From Arthrobacter sp. Y-9 (lineage in GTDB: Bacteria; Actinomycetota; Actinomycetes; Actinomycetales; Micrococcaceae): a stretch of DNA of 64,000 nt. The stretch covers positions 1,550,001 through 1,614,000 of the forward strand of contig NZ_CP121463.1 in assembly GCF_029690065.1 (NCBI RefSeq), written 5' to 3'. The notes beneath the pieces are model-generated. The model was given only the letters and a program-made list of their open reading frames with translations, had not been told where the DNA came from and did not search any database. The number at the start of each line of letters is the position of its first letter. Position 1 is the first letter of the stretch. This document shows, piece after piece, positions 35,289 through 43,345 of the stretch. Position numbers and translations under genes: made by a program.

Positions 35289-36587
35289 ATGTCGAGCTTT
35301 GCCCGTCGCGCCTCAGCACCCACGCTCGCCGCGGCACTCACCCTGACGCTGCTCTGCGGCGGCCTGCTGCCCGGAGCTGCCGCCGATGACGACACCCCTC
35401 CGAGCGGGTACCCCTCGTGGAGCGACGTCCAGAAAGCGAAGCAGAGCGAAGGGGCGAAGACCGCGGAGATCACCACGATCAACGGCTTGCTGGGGCACTT
35501 GGAGGCCGAAGCGGAAAAGCGGGGCAACGCCGCCGTCGTCGCGTCGGGAGCATACGCCGTGGCCGACGCGGCTCTCAATGTCGCGAAGGCGAAAGTGGAT
35601 GGGCTGTCGGCACAGCTGCGCCAGGCGACCGCGGAGGCTGCGCGGTACCGGAAGGAATACGGTGCCCTGGCAGTCCAGGCGTACAAGAACGGCAGCCTGG
35701 ACCTGCCGGGGATCCCGGACCTGCAGTCGATCCAGCCGGACCGTCTGCAGGGCCTCAGTGTGCTGCAGGTCGTGACGGGCCGGGCATCCGCGCTGCTCGC
35801 GAAGTCGTCCGCCGCGGAGAACACCGTGCAGTCCCTCACAGACCAGGAGCAACGGGCGGAGGCGGAGCGGCAGCGACTGGCGGACGACGCACGGCAGAAG
35901 CTCGACGCCGCCCAGGCCGCGAAGTCCGCCATGGACACTCAGCTCGCTCAGCAGAAACAGCACGGCCAGGAACTCACCGCGCAGCTGGCCTCCCTGAAGG
36001 GGACCACGGCCTCCGTCGAAGCACGGTACCAGCAGGGACAGGAGGCCCTTGCGGCCTACGAAGCGGCTCAGGCCGCCAAGCGAGCCGCCGCCGAGGAGCG
36101 GGCGCGGGAACAGGCCGCGGCGGCGGCGGCCGAGCAGCAACGGGAACAGCAGCAGGCGACCGCCCAGGCCGCAGCCAATGCACAGCAGGCAGGTTCTGCG
36201 AGCGGTCCAGCGCCCAGCACGCCTGACCCGACGCCTCAGCCGCCCGTCGTCGTGCCGCCGGATACCGGGGGAGCCGTCAACGACCCCGCCGGGGCTCAGT
36301 CGTACGCCGCCGGCCGACTGGGATCCTACGGTTGGGGCCAGGATCAGTTCCAGTGTCTGCAACTGCTGTGGACGCAGGAGTCGAGCTGGCTCACGACGGC
36401 GACGAACGCTTCGTCGGGCGCGTACGGCATCGCGCAGGCGCTCCCCGCCGGCAAGTACGCCAGCGCCGGCAGCGACTGGCTCACGAACTACCGCACGCAG
36501 ATCGAATGGGGCCTCGGGTACATCCGTGACCGCTACGGATCACCGTGCGGCGCCTGGGCGCACGAAGTCTCGAACAACTGGTACTGA
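35289..36587 (+). CDS. secreted coiled-coil protein with transglycosylase-like C-terminus
   Basis: Exported cell-wall protein of 432 aa. It has a signal peptide (MSSFARRASAPTLAAALTL..., cleavage near AAADD), a long coiled coil (about 45-290; Gln/Glu/Ala-rich), a Pro-rich linker (STPDPTPQPPVVVPP), and a lysozyme-like C-terminal domain with LQLLWTQESSWLTTATN, SGAYGIAQALP and AWAHEVSNNWY. The Glu in QESSW is the expected catalytic acid of the lytic-transglycosylase-like fold. ATG 35289 is favoured by TAATCT 8 nt upstream; a longer frame from 35226 would lie ahead of it. Its stop codon is the first of three tandem 19-bp repeats. Confidence 0.88.
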   Translation: MSSFARRASAPTLAAALTLTLLCGGLLPGAAADDDTPPSGYPSWSDVQKAKQSEGAKTAEITTINGLLGHLEAEAEKRGNAAVVASGAYAVADAALNVAKAKVDGLSAQLRQATAEAARYRKEYGALAVQAYKNGSLDLPGIPDLQSIQPDRLQGLSVLQVVTGRASALLAKSSAAENTVQSLTDQEQRAEAERQRLADDARQKLDAAQAAKSAMDTQLAQQKQHGQELTAQLASLKGTTASVEARYQQGQEALAAYEAAQAAKRAAAEERAREQAAAAAAEQQREQQQATAQAAANAQQAGSASGPAPSTPDPTPQPPVVVPPDTGGAVNDPAGAQSYAAGRLGSYGWGQDQFQCLQLLWTQESSWLTTATNASSGAYGIAQALPAGKYASAGSDWLTNYRTQIEWGLGYIRDRYGSPCGAWAHEVSNNWY

Positions 36588-36632
36588 CTTGGCCAACGGG
36601 TACTGACCTGGCTAACCGGCGCTGACCCGGCC
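36576..36632 (+). repeat. three 19-bp tandem repeats spanning a stop codon
   Basis: Units AACTGGTACTGACTTGGCC, AACGGGTACTGACCTGGCT and AACCGGCGCTGACCCGGCC lie head to tail (36576, 36595, 36614). Each carries a TGA (36585, 36604, 36623), and because 19 is not a multiple of 3 the TGAs cover all three frames. Confidence 0.9.
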
Positions 36633-36638
36633 GTCACC

Positions 36639-37487
36639 TCACCACTTGAGTCCGCGGCCGACGATCGCGCGGATCAGGGCGTCGCTCACTTCGGTGTTCG
36701 CCGAGGGATTCCGGATCAGGGTGAAATCCACGTCCCCCACGGGAGGCAGATCGAAGCGCCGGGTGATGACCGTCAGGTCCTCCGGGATGAGCGTCGAAGG
36801 CATGACCGCGACGCCGAGCCCGGCCCGGACGGCCGCCAGCACACCGGCGATCTGACGGGTGGAGCAGGTGACCTTCCAGTGCCGCCCCTGTGATTCCAGG
36901 GCGTCGATGGCCAGGCGCCGGCTCAGGCTCGGCGCCGGGTAGGCGACGAGCGGCACGGGGGCATCGTCAGGCAGCACGGTCTGTTCCAGTCCGACCCAGG
37001 CGAACGTGTCGTGGCGCGCCACTTCACCTTCGGCGGTCCCCGCCACCCATTTGACGAACACGAGGTCCAGTTGCCCGGCCTTCAGCCGCCGGTGCAGCTG
37101 ATCGCTCTGGCCGACGGTGAGTTCCAAGTTGATCTCGGGATAGAGCTGCCGGAATTCCCGCAGGATCCTGGGCAGGCTCGTGTTCGCCAGATCGTCCGCG
37201 GCGCCGAAACGGAGCCGCCCCCGCATGGCCGAACCGGCGAAGTAGCGGGCCGCGGCGTCCTGCTCCGCCAGGATGGTCCGGGCGAATCCGGCCATCGCGT
37301 CACCGTTGTCGGTGAGGCGCACTTCCCGGGTGTCGCGCACGATCAGCGACCTCCTGGCCGCGGCCTCCAGCTTCTGGACATGCTGGCTGACGGTGGGCTG
37401 GGCCAGGCCGAGCCGCTGAGCGGCCTGGGTGAAGCTGAGCGTCTCAGCCACCGCCAGGAAGGACCGAAGGTGAACAGGATCGAACAT
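36639..37487 (-). CDS. LysR family transcriptional regulator
   Basis: Protein of 282 aa with the LysR helix-turn-helix (FLAVAETLSFTQAAQRLGLAQ, PTVSQHVQKLE) and the periplasmic-binding-like effector domain (GRLRFGAADDLANTSLPRIL; LVAYPAPSLSRRLAI; VAAVRAGL-like ending with VAVMPS). ATG at 37487 is preceded by GGAAGG; a longer frame to 37571 crosses the divergent promoter. It is divergent from an MFS exporter gene and very probably regulates it: the intergenic gap contains ATTGC-N5-GCAAT (37552-37566), which has the T-N11-A form of LysR sites. Effector unknown. Confidence 0.9.
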   Translation of the reverse strand: MFDPVHLRSFLAVAETLSFTQAAQRLGLAQPTVSQHVQKLEAAARRSLIVRDTREVRLTDNGDAMAGFARTILAEQDAAARYFAGSAMRGRLRFGAADDLANTSLPRILREFRQLYPEINLELTVGQSDQLHRRLKAGQLDLVFVKWVAGTAEGEVARHDTFAWVGLEQTVLPDDAPVPLVAYPAPSLSRRLAIDALESQGRHWKVTCSTRQIAGVLAAVRAGLGVAVMPSTLIPEDLTVITRRFDLPPVGDVDFTLIRNPSANTEVSDALIRAIVGRGLKW

Positions 37488-37551
37488 GGAACGGCCTTCC
37501 TCGGGACGGCCCGTGGGTGCCGGAACCCCGTGTTCGCGGCCATCCACGGTC

Positions 37552-37596
37552 ATTGCGATAGGCAATGGCACTTATAGCCATAATTCCCTTCTGCAA
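37552..37596. promoter_or_regulatory. LysR-type operator between LysR and MFS genes
   Basis: ATTGC (37552-37556) and GCAAT (37562-37566) form an inverted repeat with the T-N11-A signature. Downstream TTATAGCCATAA near 37572 is a second AT-rich inverted repeat, probably overlapping the MFS promoter. Confidence 0.55.
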
Positions 37597-37654
37597 TGAA
37601 CCGGCGCAAGCCTACGGTGGACTCACACTCCGAGAACCTGAACCGAGGACTTCC

Positions 37655-39061
37655 GTGACGCCCCCTCCGGCCGCCGTGCCGCCCACCGCATCCCAGACCG
37701 CCAGCACAGTATCCAGTCAGTCCGTCGCCTCCGCGGCCCTGCACCCCGCGACCCAGCCCCTCGCCGTCGTCTCCGAAAAGCTCCCGTGGCGGCAGACCTT
37801 CAATTCGCTCTCCATCCCCAACTTCAGGATCTTCACCGCCGGGCACTTCGTGGCGGTCATCGCGATCTGGATGCAGCGCATCGCGCAGGACTGGCTCGTG
37901 CTCCAGCTGTCCGGCTCGGTGACGGCCGTCGGCGTGACCGCGGCGCTGCAGTTCCTGCCGTCGCTCCTGCTCGGACCGTGGGGCGGCGCCCTCACGGACC
38001 GGCTGCCCAAACGGCGGATCCTCATCGCGACCCAGAGCATCGCGGCGCTTCTGGCGGCGAGCCTCGCCGTCCTGGCGCTCAGCGGCCGCATCGAAGTGTG
38101 GCACTGCTACGTGATCGCGCTGATCCTCGGCCTGGTGACGGTCCTCGACCAGCCGGCGCGGCAGGTGTTCGTCAACGAGCTCGTGGGACCGGACCACCTC
38201 CGGAACGCGATCAGCGTCAACTCGACCGTCTTCCAGCTCGGCGGCCTGATCGGACCCTTCCTGGCCGGCGTGCTGCTCACCGCGGTCGGCGCCGGGTGGG
38301 CCTTCGCGATCAACGCGGTGGCGTGCTGCTGCACCGTGCTGAGCCTGACCGCCATGAACCGCGACCGGCTGCACGTCAGCGCCCCGGCGCCTCGGCAGAA
38401 GGGGATGGTGCGCCAGGCAGTCCAGTACGCGCTCCGCAAACCCACCATCCGCTGGCCGTGGCTCATGGCGGCCTTCGTGTCGCTCTTCGCCCTCAGCCTT
38501 CCCGTGCAGCTGGCCGCCTTCGCAGACCGGGTGTACGACGCCGGCGCGGGAGGTTACGGCCTGCTGAACGCCATGCTCGCGCTGGGTGCGCTGCTGGGCG
38601 CCATCACCTCCACGCGCCGGCGGCGGCTCCAGGTCCGGTCCGCGGTGTTCGCCGCGGGAGCCTACGGAGTGATGCTCTGCATCGCGTCCCAGACGCCCGG
38701 GCTGGCGGCCTTCTGTGTCCTGATGGTGTGCTCCGGGTTCTGTTCACTGCTGTTCCTGACCGCCGCCAACCAGCTCGTGCAGACGAGTTCCAACACGGCC
38801 ATCAGGGGCCGCGTGATGAGTCTCTACCTGGTGGTGCTCATGGGCGGCCAGGCGATCGGCGGCCCGATGATGGGTTCACTCGCGGAGCACTTCGGACCCC
38901 ACCTCTCGCTGTTCGTCTCCGGCCTGGTGCCCGCGCTGGCCGCGACCGTCGTCTCGGTGGTCCTGGCACGGCAAGGGAAACTTCGGCTGCAGGTCCGGCT
39001 GCGCGGCTACCGCCCGTCGTTCCGGATCGCAGGAGGCGCGGCACGAGCCGCGGACGGCTGA
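37655..39061 (+). CDS. MFS exporter (EntS-like)
   Basis: Inner-membrane transporter of 468 aa with about twelve helices. Motifs include FRIFTAGHFVAVIAIWMQRIAQDWLV, GPWGGALTDRLPKRRILIATQ (loop 2-3), DQPARQVFVNELVGPDHLRNA and RGRVMSLYLVVLMGGQAIGG, typical of the enterobactin-exporter-like MFS subfamily that moves siderophores or drugs outward. The GTG at 37655 is chosen because GAGG lies 6-7 nt upstream; a longer frame to 37565 would overlap the LysR operator. The N-terminus is a Pro/Ala/Thr-rich cytoplasmic tail of about 45 residues. Probably controlled by the divergent LysR protein. Confidence 0.88.
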   Translation: MTPPPAAVPPTASQTASTVSSQSVASAALHPATQPLAVVSEKLPWRQTFNSLSIPNFRIFTAGHFVAVIAIWMQRIAQDWLVLQLSGSVTAVGVTAALQFLPSLLLGPWGGALTDRLPKRRILIATQSIAALLAASLAVLALSGRIEVWHCYVIALILGLVTVLDQPARQVFVNELVGPDHLRNAISVNSTVFQLGGLIGPFLAGVLLTAVGAGWAFAINAVACCCTVLSLTAMNRDRLHVSAPAPRQKGMVRQAVQYALRKPTIRWPWLMAAFVSLFALSLPVQLAAFADRVYDAGAGGYGLLNAMLALGALLGAITSTRRRRLQVRSAVFAAGAYGVMLCIASQTPGLAAFCVLMVCSGFCSLLFLTAANQLVQTSSNTAIRGRVMSLYLVVLMGGQAIGGPMMGSLAEHFGPHLSLFVSGLVPALAATVVSVVLARQGKLRLQVRLRGYRPSFRIAGGAARAADG

Positions 39062-39133
39062 GAGCGCACTCCCGGTCAGCCTGGCCCCGGTTAGGCTGAA
39101 GGGGTTCCTCGCATCCCGATCGAAGGCAGGCCC

Positions 39134-39388
39134 ATGCAAGACTCACCCAATCCGCTCGTGCCCACCGGCTGGGAAGCGGGAGTGATGATCATCGGCGCGG
39201 TCATGGTGGTGCTGGCCATCGTGGCATGGGTGCTGCTGCTCGTGCGGAAACCGCTCACTCCGGCGTACCGGCTGGTGCTGGCCCTCGCGGTCCTGATGTT
39301 CCCGGTGCTGGGCCCGCTCGCGGCGATCCTCATCTCACTCCGGGCGCCGCGTCCGGGACATGCGCCCGCGGCGGGGCAGCAGCACTGA
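39134..39388 (+). CDS. small two-helix membrane protein
   Basis: Protein of 84 aa with two membrane segments (about 17-37, MIIGAVMVVLAIVAWVLLL, and 46-68, LVLALAVLMFPVLGPLAA) joined by a short basic loop. The layout is like the N-terminal membrane part of phospholipase-D-type proteins (PLDc_N), a family of unknown function when alone. GAAGGCAGG precedes the ATG. It converges with the transglycosylase gene. Confidence 0.75.
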   Translation: MQDSPNPLVPTGWEAGVMIIGAVMVVLAIVAWVLLLVRKPLTPAYRLVLALAVLMFPVLGPLAAILISLRAPRPGHAPAAGQQH

Positions 39389-39389
39389 G

Positions 39390-39409
39390 CCGGGGCTGAC
39401 CGACCCCGG
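39390..39409. terminator. weak hairpin between convergent genes
   Basis: CCGGGG (39390-39395) pairs with CCCCGG (39404-39409) across an 8-nt loop, just after the small membrane protein gene and just beyond the transglycosylase stop. Confidence 0.4.
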
Positions 39410-39412
39410 GAG

Positions 39413-40573
39413 TCACTTGCCGGCGGCGTCCTCGGCGATGCGCTTCGACACCGCGGCCGGCATCGTGGAGCAGGAGTCGCCCGAGTTCCGCTCCGCCGCG
39501 TGGTCGCTGGCCAGATCGTTGATGCCGACGGTCGCCACGGTCGCCTGCCAGCCGCCCATCCCTTCGATCTGGCGCGGCACCCAGACATTGGCCGCGCCGT
39601 TGATGAGATCCCAGGCGAGAGGATCCGCGCTCGGGCCGAGGTCGATGCCACCCTCCGGCGCCCGGCGGACCCGCTCCGGCAACGGCAGGACGCCCATGAG
39701 CTGCCCCGCCTGGTGTTCGGTCATCGCCCACGGCGGAGTGTTGTAGTAGTACCAGCTTGCAGCGCAGATCCCGTACAGCTTCGGGGCGAACTGGGCGTAG
39801 TTCAGGTACAGCTCCAGGACCCGCTTGGCCGGGACCGTCAGGCTCATCTCCGTGGCGAGGCCTGCCTCCAGGCTCTTGCGCACGGGATCCTGGCTGGGCC
39901 AGAGGTAGATGTTCTTCACCAGCTGCTGGGGGATGGTCGAACCGCTGGGGTCCTTCTCGCCCTTCTGCCACGCCTCGGCCCGCTGGGTCAGTTCCTCCCA
40001 GGTGAAGGCCCCGACACGGGTGCCGAGCTGCTCATCCTCGTGGGCGATGGTCGCGGCGAGGGCGAAGCGGCTGATGTGATCGATCGAGACGTACTGGTAC
40101 ACGATCGGCTCGCCGCTCTGGAACATGTACGACGTCCGCGGCGGAGTGAACCAGTTGTAGCTGAGCACCGACAGGAACTGCACCACCAGGAGCACCGCGA
40201 TGCTCACCAGGACGCGCTTGAAGGCTTTGCGGCGCCGGGGCGGCTTGGTGGATGCGTCCGGAAGCGTGGATGCGCCCGGAACCTGAGTGCCGCGGGGAGC
40301 GCTGCGCCGGTCCGTGCGGGCAGGCCGGGCCGGCGGCGCGACAGCGGGGGAGGGTGCGGCGCCGCGGGACCGCTTCTCCCGGCGAGGGCGTCGACCGCGG
40401 GGCGGCGCGGCCTGTTCCGGCCGGGTTCCCTGGGGCTCCGGCCAGGTCCCCTGGGACTCAGGCCCGCCGTGATATCCGGAGGCGCCGGGTTCGTCGGACG
40501 GCAGGCCCCGCTGGGCCTCGATCCGCCCGGTGCGCGCGGCCTGCCAGGAGTGATTCGGTGGTTCGGAGCGCAT
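39413..40573 (-). CDS. mtgA: peptidoglycan glycosyltransferase (GT51, monofunctional)
   Basis: Membrane-anchored enzyme that polymerises lipid II into glycan strands. The 386-aa protein has a long cytoplasmic, Pro/Arg-rich N-terminus (1-118), one membrane helix (121-138) and an extracellular GT51 domain. Key motifs are TIAHEDEQLGTRVG (catalytic Glu), GSTIPQQLVKNIYLWP and KRVLELYLNYAQF. No transpeptidase domain follows, so it resembles monofunctional MtgA rather than a class A PBP. ATG 40573 lies exactly 6 nt after TACACT on this strand (leaderless); a longer frame to 40654 would cross that promoter and a terminator. Confidence 0.88.
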   Translation of the reverse strand: MRSEPPNHSWQAARTGRIEAQRGLPSDEPGASGYHGGPESQGTWPEPQGTRPEQAAPPRGRRPRREKRSRGAAPSPAVAPPARPARTDRRSAPRGTQVPGASTLPDASTKPPRRRKAFKRVLVSIAVLLVVQFLSVLSYNWFTPPRTSYMFQSGEPIVYQYVSIDHISRFALAATIAHEDEQLGTRVGAFTWEELTQRAEAWQKGEKDPSGSTIPQQLVKNIYLWPSQDPVRKSLEAGLATEMSLTVPAKRVLELYLNYAQFAPKLYGICAASWYYYNTPPWAMTEHQAGQLMGVLPLPERVRRAPEGGIDLGPSADPLAWDLINGAANVWVPRQIEGMGGWQATVATVGINDLASDHAAERNSGDSCSTMPAAVSKRIAEDAAGK

Positions 40574-40636
40574 GGCCGCAGTGTAGAGGAGCTTCCTTGA
40601 AGGGCTCTGACAGCCTGCGTTGGAGGAGGTGGCACG

Positions 40637-40676
40637 ACGACGGCGGCCGGGCACCCTGGTGCCCGGCCGCCGTCGT
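40637..40676 (-). terminator. terminator of the mycoredoxin gene
   Basis: A 19-bp inverted repeat (40637-40655 with 40658-40676) with stem base ACGACGGCGGCC lies 38 nt past the mycoredoxin stop. Confidence 0.8.
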
Positions 40677-40713
40677 CGGTGTCAGGTCGACTCAGCGTCA
40701 GATCACTGCAGCG

Positions 40714-40971
40714 TCAGACTCCGAGGCGTTCCTTGACCTCGGCGGCGCTGGGGTTCGTGGCGGCGGAGCCGTCCGGGAACAGCACGGTCGGGACGGTGCG
40801 GTTGCCGTTGTTGAGCTGTTCCACCAGTTCAGCTGTGCCGGGGACCTCTTCGATGTTGATCTCCTGGTAGCCGATGCCCTGAGCGTCGAGCTGCTTCTTC
40901 AGGCGCTTGCAATAGCCGCACCATTCGGTGGAGAACATGGTGATGCTGCCGGATTCGGGAGTGAAGTCCAC
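40714..40971 (-). CDS. mrx1: mycoredoxin-type glutaredoxin
   Basis: Small thiol oxidoreductase (85 aa) that reduces mixed disulfides with mycothiol in actinobacteria. The active site is STEWCGYCKRLKKQL; CGYC is the mycoredoxin form. The conserved NRTVPTVLFPDGS (cis-Pro loop) and NPSAAEV complete the glutaredoxin fold. The start is GTG at 40971, preceded by GAGAGG. It is transcribed alone, followed by a strong hairpin. The assignment implies a mycothiol-producing organism, consistent with the rest of the window. Confidence 0.93.
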   Translation of the reverse strand: MDFTPESGSITMFSTEWCGYCKRLKKQLDAQGIGYQEINIEEVPGTAELVEQLNNGNRTVPTVLFPDGSAATNPSAAEVKERLGV

Positions 40972-41130
40972 GGGTTCCTCTCGGGTCTGTGTCTGATACG
41001 TCTGCAGACCACAACAGTACGGGGTGCGGCTTTCTTCCCCATGGCGCGGACGGCTGGGACAGGAGTGGCGGCTGGCGCAGGAGAGAAGACCGGGGGTGAC
41101 ATCGGACCCCGATCCGGGTAGACAGGTGAC

Positions 41131-41898
41131 ATGACCTCCTTCGTCACGTCAGCCGATGGCACCCGGATCGCCTACGAAGCCCAGGGGAGCGGGCATCCGC
41201 TCCTCATCGTGGGCGGCGCCCTGAACGACAAGAACTCCGCCGCCGGCTACGTCCCGCTCCTGGAGGACGCCTTCACCGTGATCCGTTACGACCGTCGCGG
41301 CCGTGGCGAGTCGGGGGACACCCAGCCGTGGTCCGTGGAACGCGAGATCGAGGATCTGAAGGCGGTCGCCGCGGAGTTCGACGGACCGGTCTCCGTCTAC
41401 GGGCACTCGTCGGGCGCCATCCTGAGCCTCCTCGCCGTCGCCGCCGGACTCCCGGTGCGTCGCGTCGTCACCTATGAACCGCCGTTCCTGACGGAACAGA
41501 CCATGGACTGGCGCGCCTTCGCCGAGCAGCAGCGCGAGGTGGCGGCCGCCGGACGCCCCGGTGACGCGGTGGAGAACTTCATCCGCCACGTCGGCGCACC
41601 CTGGGACCCGTCGATGCGGCAGATGCCGTTCTGGGCGGGTCTCGAAGCCCTGGGGCACACCGTCACCTACGACCTGCAGATCGTGGGTGACAGCTCCGTC
41701 CCGGTCGAGGAGCTCGCCCGCATCGAGGTTCCTGTGCTCTCGCTGTATGGCGGCGACAGCCCGCAGTGGGCCGAGACCTCGGCCGAGGCGGTGGCGGCCG
41801 CGGTCACCGACGGGAAGGCGCTGGCCATCCCCGGCCAGACCCACAACTCGGACCCGGCCGCGCTCGTGCCGCAGATGCGGGCGTTCCTGCTCGGCTGA
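41131..41898 (+). CDS. alpha/beta hydrolase
   Basis: Cytoplasmic esterase-like protein of 255 aa. The oxyanion region (PLLIVGGALNDKNSA), the strand DAFTVIRYDRRGRGESGD, the nucleophile elbow VYGHSSGAIL (Ser), a late Asp after VPVLSLYGGDS and the His in IPGQTHNSD form a full catalytic set. This group contains many enzymes of unknown substrate, often annotated as haloperoxidase- or esterase-like. A TAGACA 6 nt before the ATG hints at a leaderless message. Confidence 0.88.
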   Translation: MTSFVTSADGTRIAYEAQGSGHPLLIVGGALNDKNSAAGYVPLLEDAFTVIRYDRRGRGESGDTQPWSVEREIEDLKAVAAEFDGPVSVYGHSSGAILSLLAVAAGLPVRRVVTYEPPFLTEQTMDWRAFAEQQREVAAAGRPGDAVENFIRHVGAPWDPSMRQMPFWAGLEALGHTVTYDLQIVGDSSVPVEELARIEVPVLSLYGGDSPQWAETSAEAVAAAVTDGKALAIPGQTHNSDPAALVPQMRAFLLG

Positions 41899-41921
41899 CG
41901 CCCGGAAACCAGCCAGTTTAC

Positions 41922-41960
41922 TGACGCATCGTCACCATCTCTCAGGAGGCCGATGCGTCA
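41922..41960 (+). repeat. 10-bp inverted repeat before DedA-like gene
   Basis: TGACGCATCG (41922-41931) pairs perfectly with CGATGCGTCA (41951-41960) across 19 nt. It lies between the hydrolase stop and the next start; it could terminate the first gene or act as an operator of the second. Confidence 0.6.
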
Positions 41961-41971
41961 CACTGGAAGGG

Positions 41972-42475
41972 ATGGACTTCCTCCTCAATCTCCCGTTCCA
42001 CGTGGCGTTCCCGGTGCTGTTCGTGATCGTCATGTGCCGCGCCAACGCCACGTACTGGATCGGGCGCGGCGCGGTCAACGGGCTGGAGAAGACCAGGCTC
42101 GCGCATCGGCTGAGCGGAGCCGAGGCGGGCACCGCCAAGCGCTGGATCGCGAAGTGGGGACCGGGCGCCGTCGTCGTCTCCTTCCTCACCATCGGCATCC
42201 AGACCGCGGTGAACTTCACCGCCGGCGCGGGGCGCATGCCCCTCAAGCGCTATCTTCCCGCCGTCACCCTGGGCTCGATCATCTGGGCCCTCCTGTACGC
42301 GACCGCCATCCTCGCGCTGATCGACACCTGGCTGGGTCTCATGGCGGGCTCGCCGTGGGCCTGGGTCGCAGCGGCGCTCGTGGTCCTGGCCGTTGTAGCG
42401 TTGGTACTTGTACGACGACGGCGACGCAGCCTGCGCGCGGCCGTCACCCCGGTGGATGCCGACGTCAAGCCCTGA
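41972..42475 (+). CDS. DedA/SNARE-associated (VTT) family membrane protein
   Basis: Inner-membrane protein of 167 aa with about four hydrophobic segments. The central KWGPGAVVVSFLTIGIQTAV, NFTAGAGRMPLKRYLPAV and LGSIIWALLYATAIL follow the DedA pattern (core, AG-x3-M, GxxxW). DedA proteins are proposed flippases that recycle lipid carriers. The usual conserved Arg and Pro of the core (F-x-R-x-x-P-x-x-R) are replaced here by FLTIGIQT, and the N-terminal part is short, so activity may differ. The ATG at 41972 follows GGAAGG closely. A long frame starting upstream in the hydrolase gene is a shadow. Confidence 0.8.
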   Translation: MDFLLNLPFHVAFPVLFVIVMCRANATYWIGRGAVNGLEKTRLAHRLSGAEAGTAKRWIAKWGPGAVVVSFLTIGIQTAVNFTAGAGRMPLKRYLPAVTLGSIIWALLYATAILALIDTWLGLMAGSPWAWVAAALVVLAVVALVLVRRRRRSLRAAVTPVDADVKP

Positions 42476-42529
42476 CCGCCTCGGCGAGCCCACCTCCACG
42501 CGCTGGGCTCCAGCGAGGAAGGACGCGGT

Positions 42530-43345
42530 GTGAACCTGCCCGAACTGGCCGGAGGGGACTCCTACTACGTCTCACTCGGCGACGGTCGATACCAGTCCAC
42601 GATCCACGCGCAGGGCGCCTGGAATCCCCACGAGCAGCACATGGCCCCCGCCAGCGGTCTCATGGTCCACGAACTGGCGAAGCATGATCCGCGGCCCGAG
42701 CTGCGCATGGCGCGGCTCTCCTTCGAGATCCTCGGGCTCATCCCCGGTGGCGAGTTCTCCATCCGGTGCGAGACGATCCGGCCGGGCAAGACCATCGAAC
42801 TGGTCCAGGCGGAACTGCTCGCGCCCGATGCCAAGGGCGTGGAGCGCGTGGCGATCCGGGCCTCCGCCTGGCGCCTGATCATGACCGACACTTCGGCCAT
42901 CGCCGCGGTCGAGGACGAACCGATGCCGTCGCTCGAGGAATGCGATCCCTTCGACGTCGCCTCGCTCTGGCCGGGCGGCTACATCGCCTCGATCGACGTT
43001 CGTGTGGCTCGCCACCACCGGCGCGGCAACGGCTGTGTCTGGGTCTCCACCCGCCACCCGCTCATCGCCGGCGAGGACGTTCCCGAATGGGTGCGGCTCA
43101 TGGGGCTCGTGGACACCACCAACGGCATCGCCGCACGGGAGAAGCCGGGTCCCGGTGGGTACGCCTGGCCGAACACGGATCTGCAGATCCACCTGTACCG
43201 TCAGCCTTCCGGCACCTGGCTCGGCCTCGACAACTCGGTCTCGTTCGGCACGGACGGGATCGGTCTGACCTCCACCGTGCTGCATGACATCCACGGCCCG
43301 TTCGGCCGGGCCGAGCAGATCCTCACCATCCGGGCCGTGGGATGA
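42530..43345 (+). CDS. acyl-CoA thioesterase-like double hotdog protein
   Basis: Protein of 271 aa with two hotdog halves, like TesB-type thioesterases (4HBT_3). The N-terminal half has YQSTIHAQGAWNPHEQHMAP, GLMVHELAKHD, RLSFEILGLIPGGEF; the C-terminal half has WPNTDLQIHLYRQPSGTWLGLDN, VSFGTDGIGLTSTVLHD. These are the usual positions of the substrate-binding and catalytic segments. GTG start at 42530. Its stop overlaps the start of the next gene (ATGA at 43342-43345), so it is translationally coupled to a lipoate-ligase-like protein. A role in acyl-chain handling near lipoate metabolism is plausible but inferred. Confidence 0.87.
   Translation: MNLPELAGGDSYYVSLGDGRYQSTIHAQGAWNPHEQHMAPASGLMVHELAKHDPRPELRMARLSFEILGLIPGGEFSIRCETIRPGKTIELVQAELLAPDAKGVERVAIRASAWRLIMTDTSAIAAVEDEPMPSLEECDPFDVASLWPGGYIASIDVRVARHHRRGNGCVWVSTRHPLIAGEDVPEWVRLMGLVDTTNGIAAREKPGPGGYAWPNTDLQIHLYRQPSGTWLGLDNSVSFGTDGIGLTSTVLHDIHGPFGRAEQILTIRAVG

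Noticed and set aside
41561-41971. Frame joining the alpha/beta hydrolase region to the DedA-like gene
   Set aside because: The first 137 codons are an off-frame read of the hydrolase, with Arg/Pro-rich composition; the membrane protein begins at 41972.
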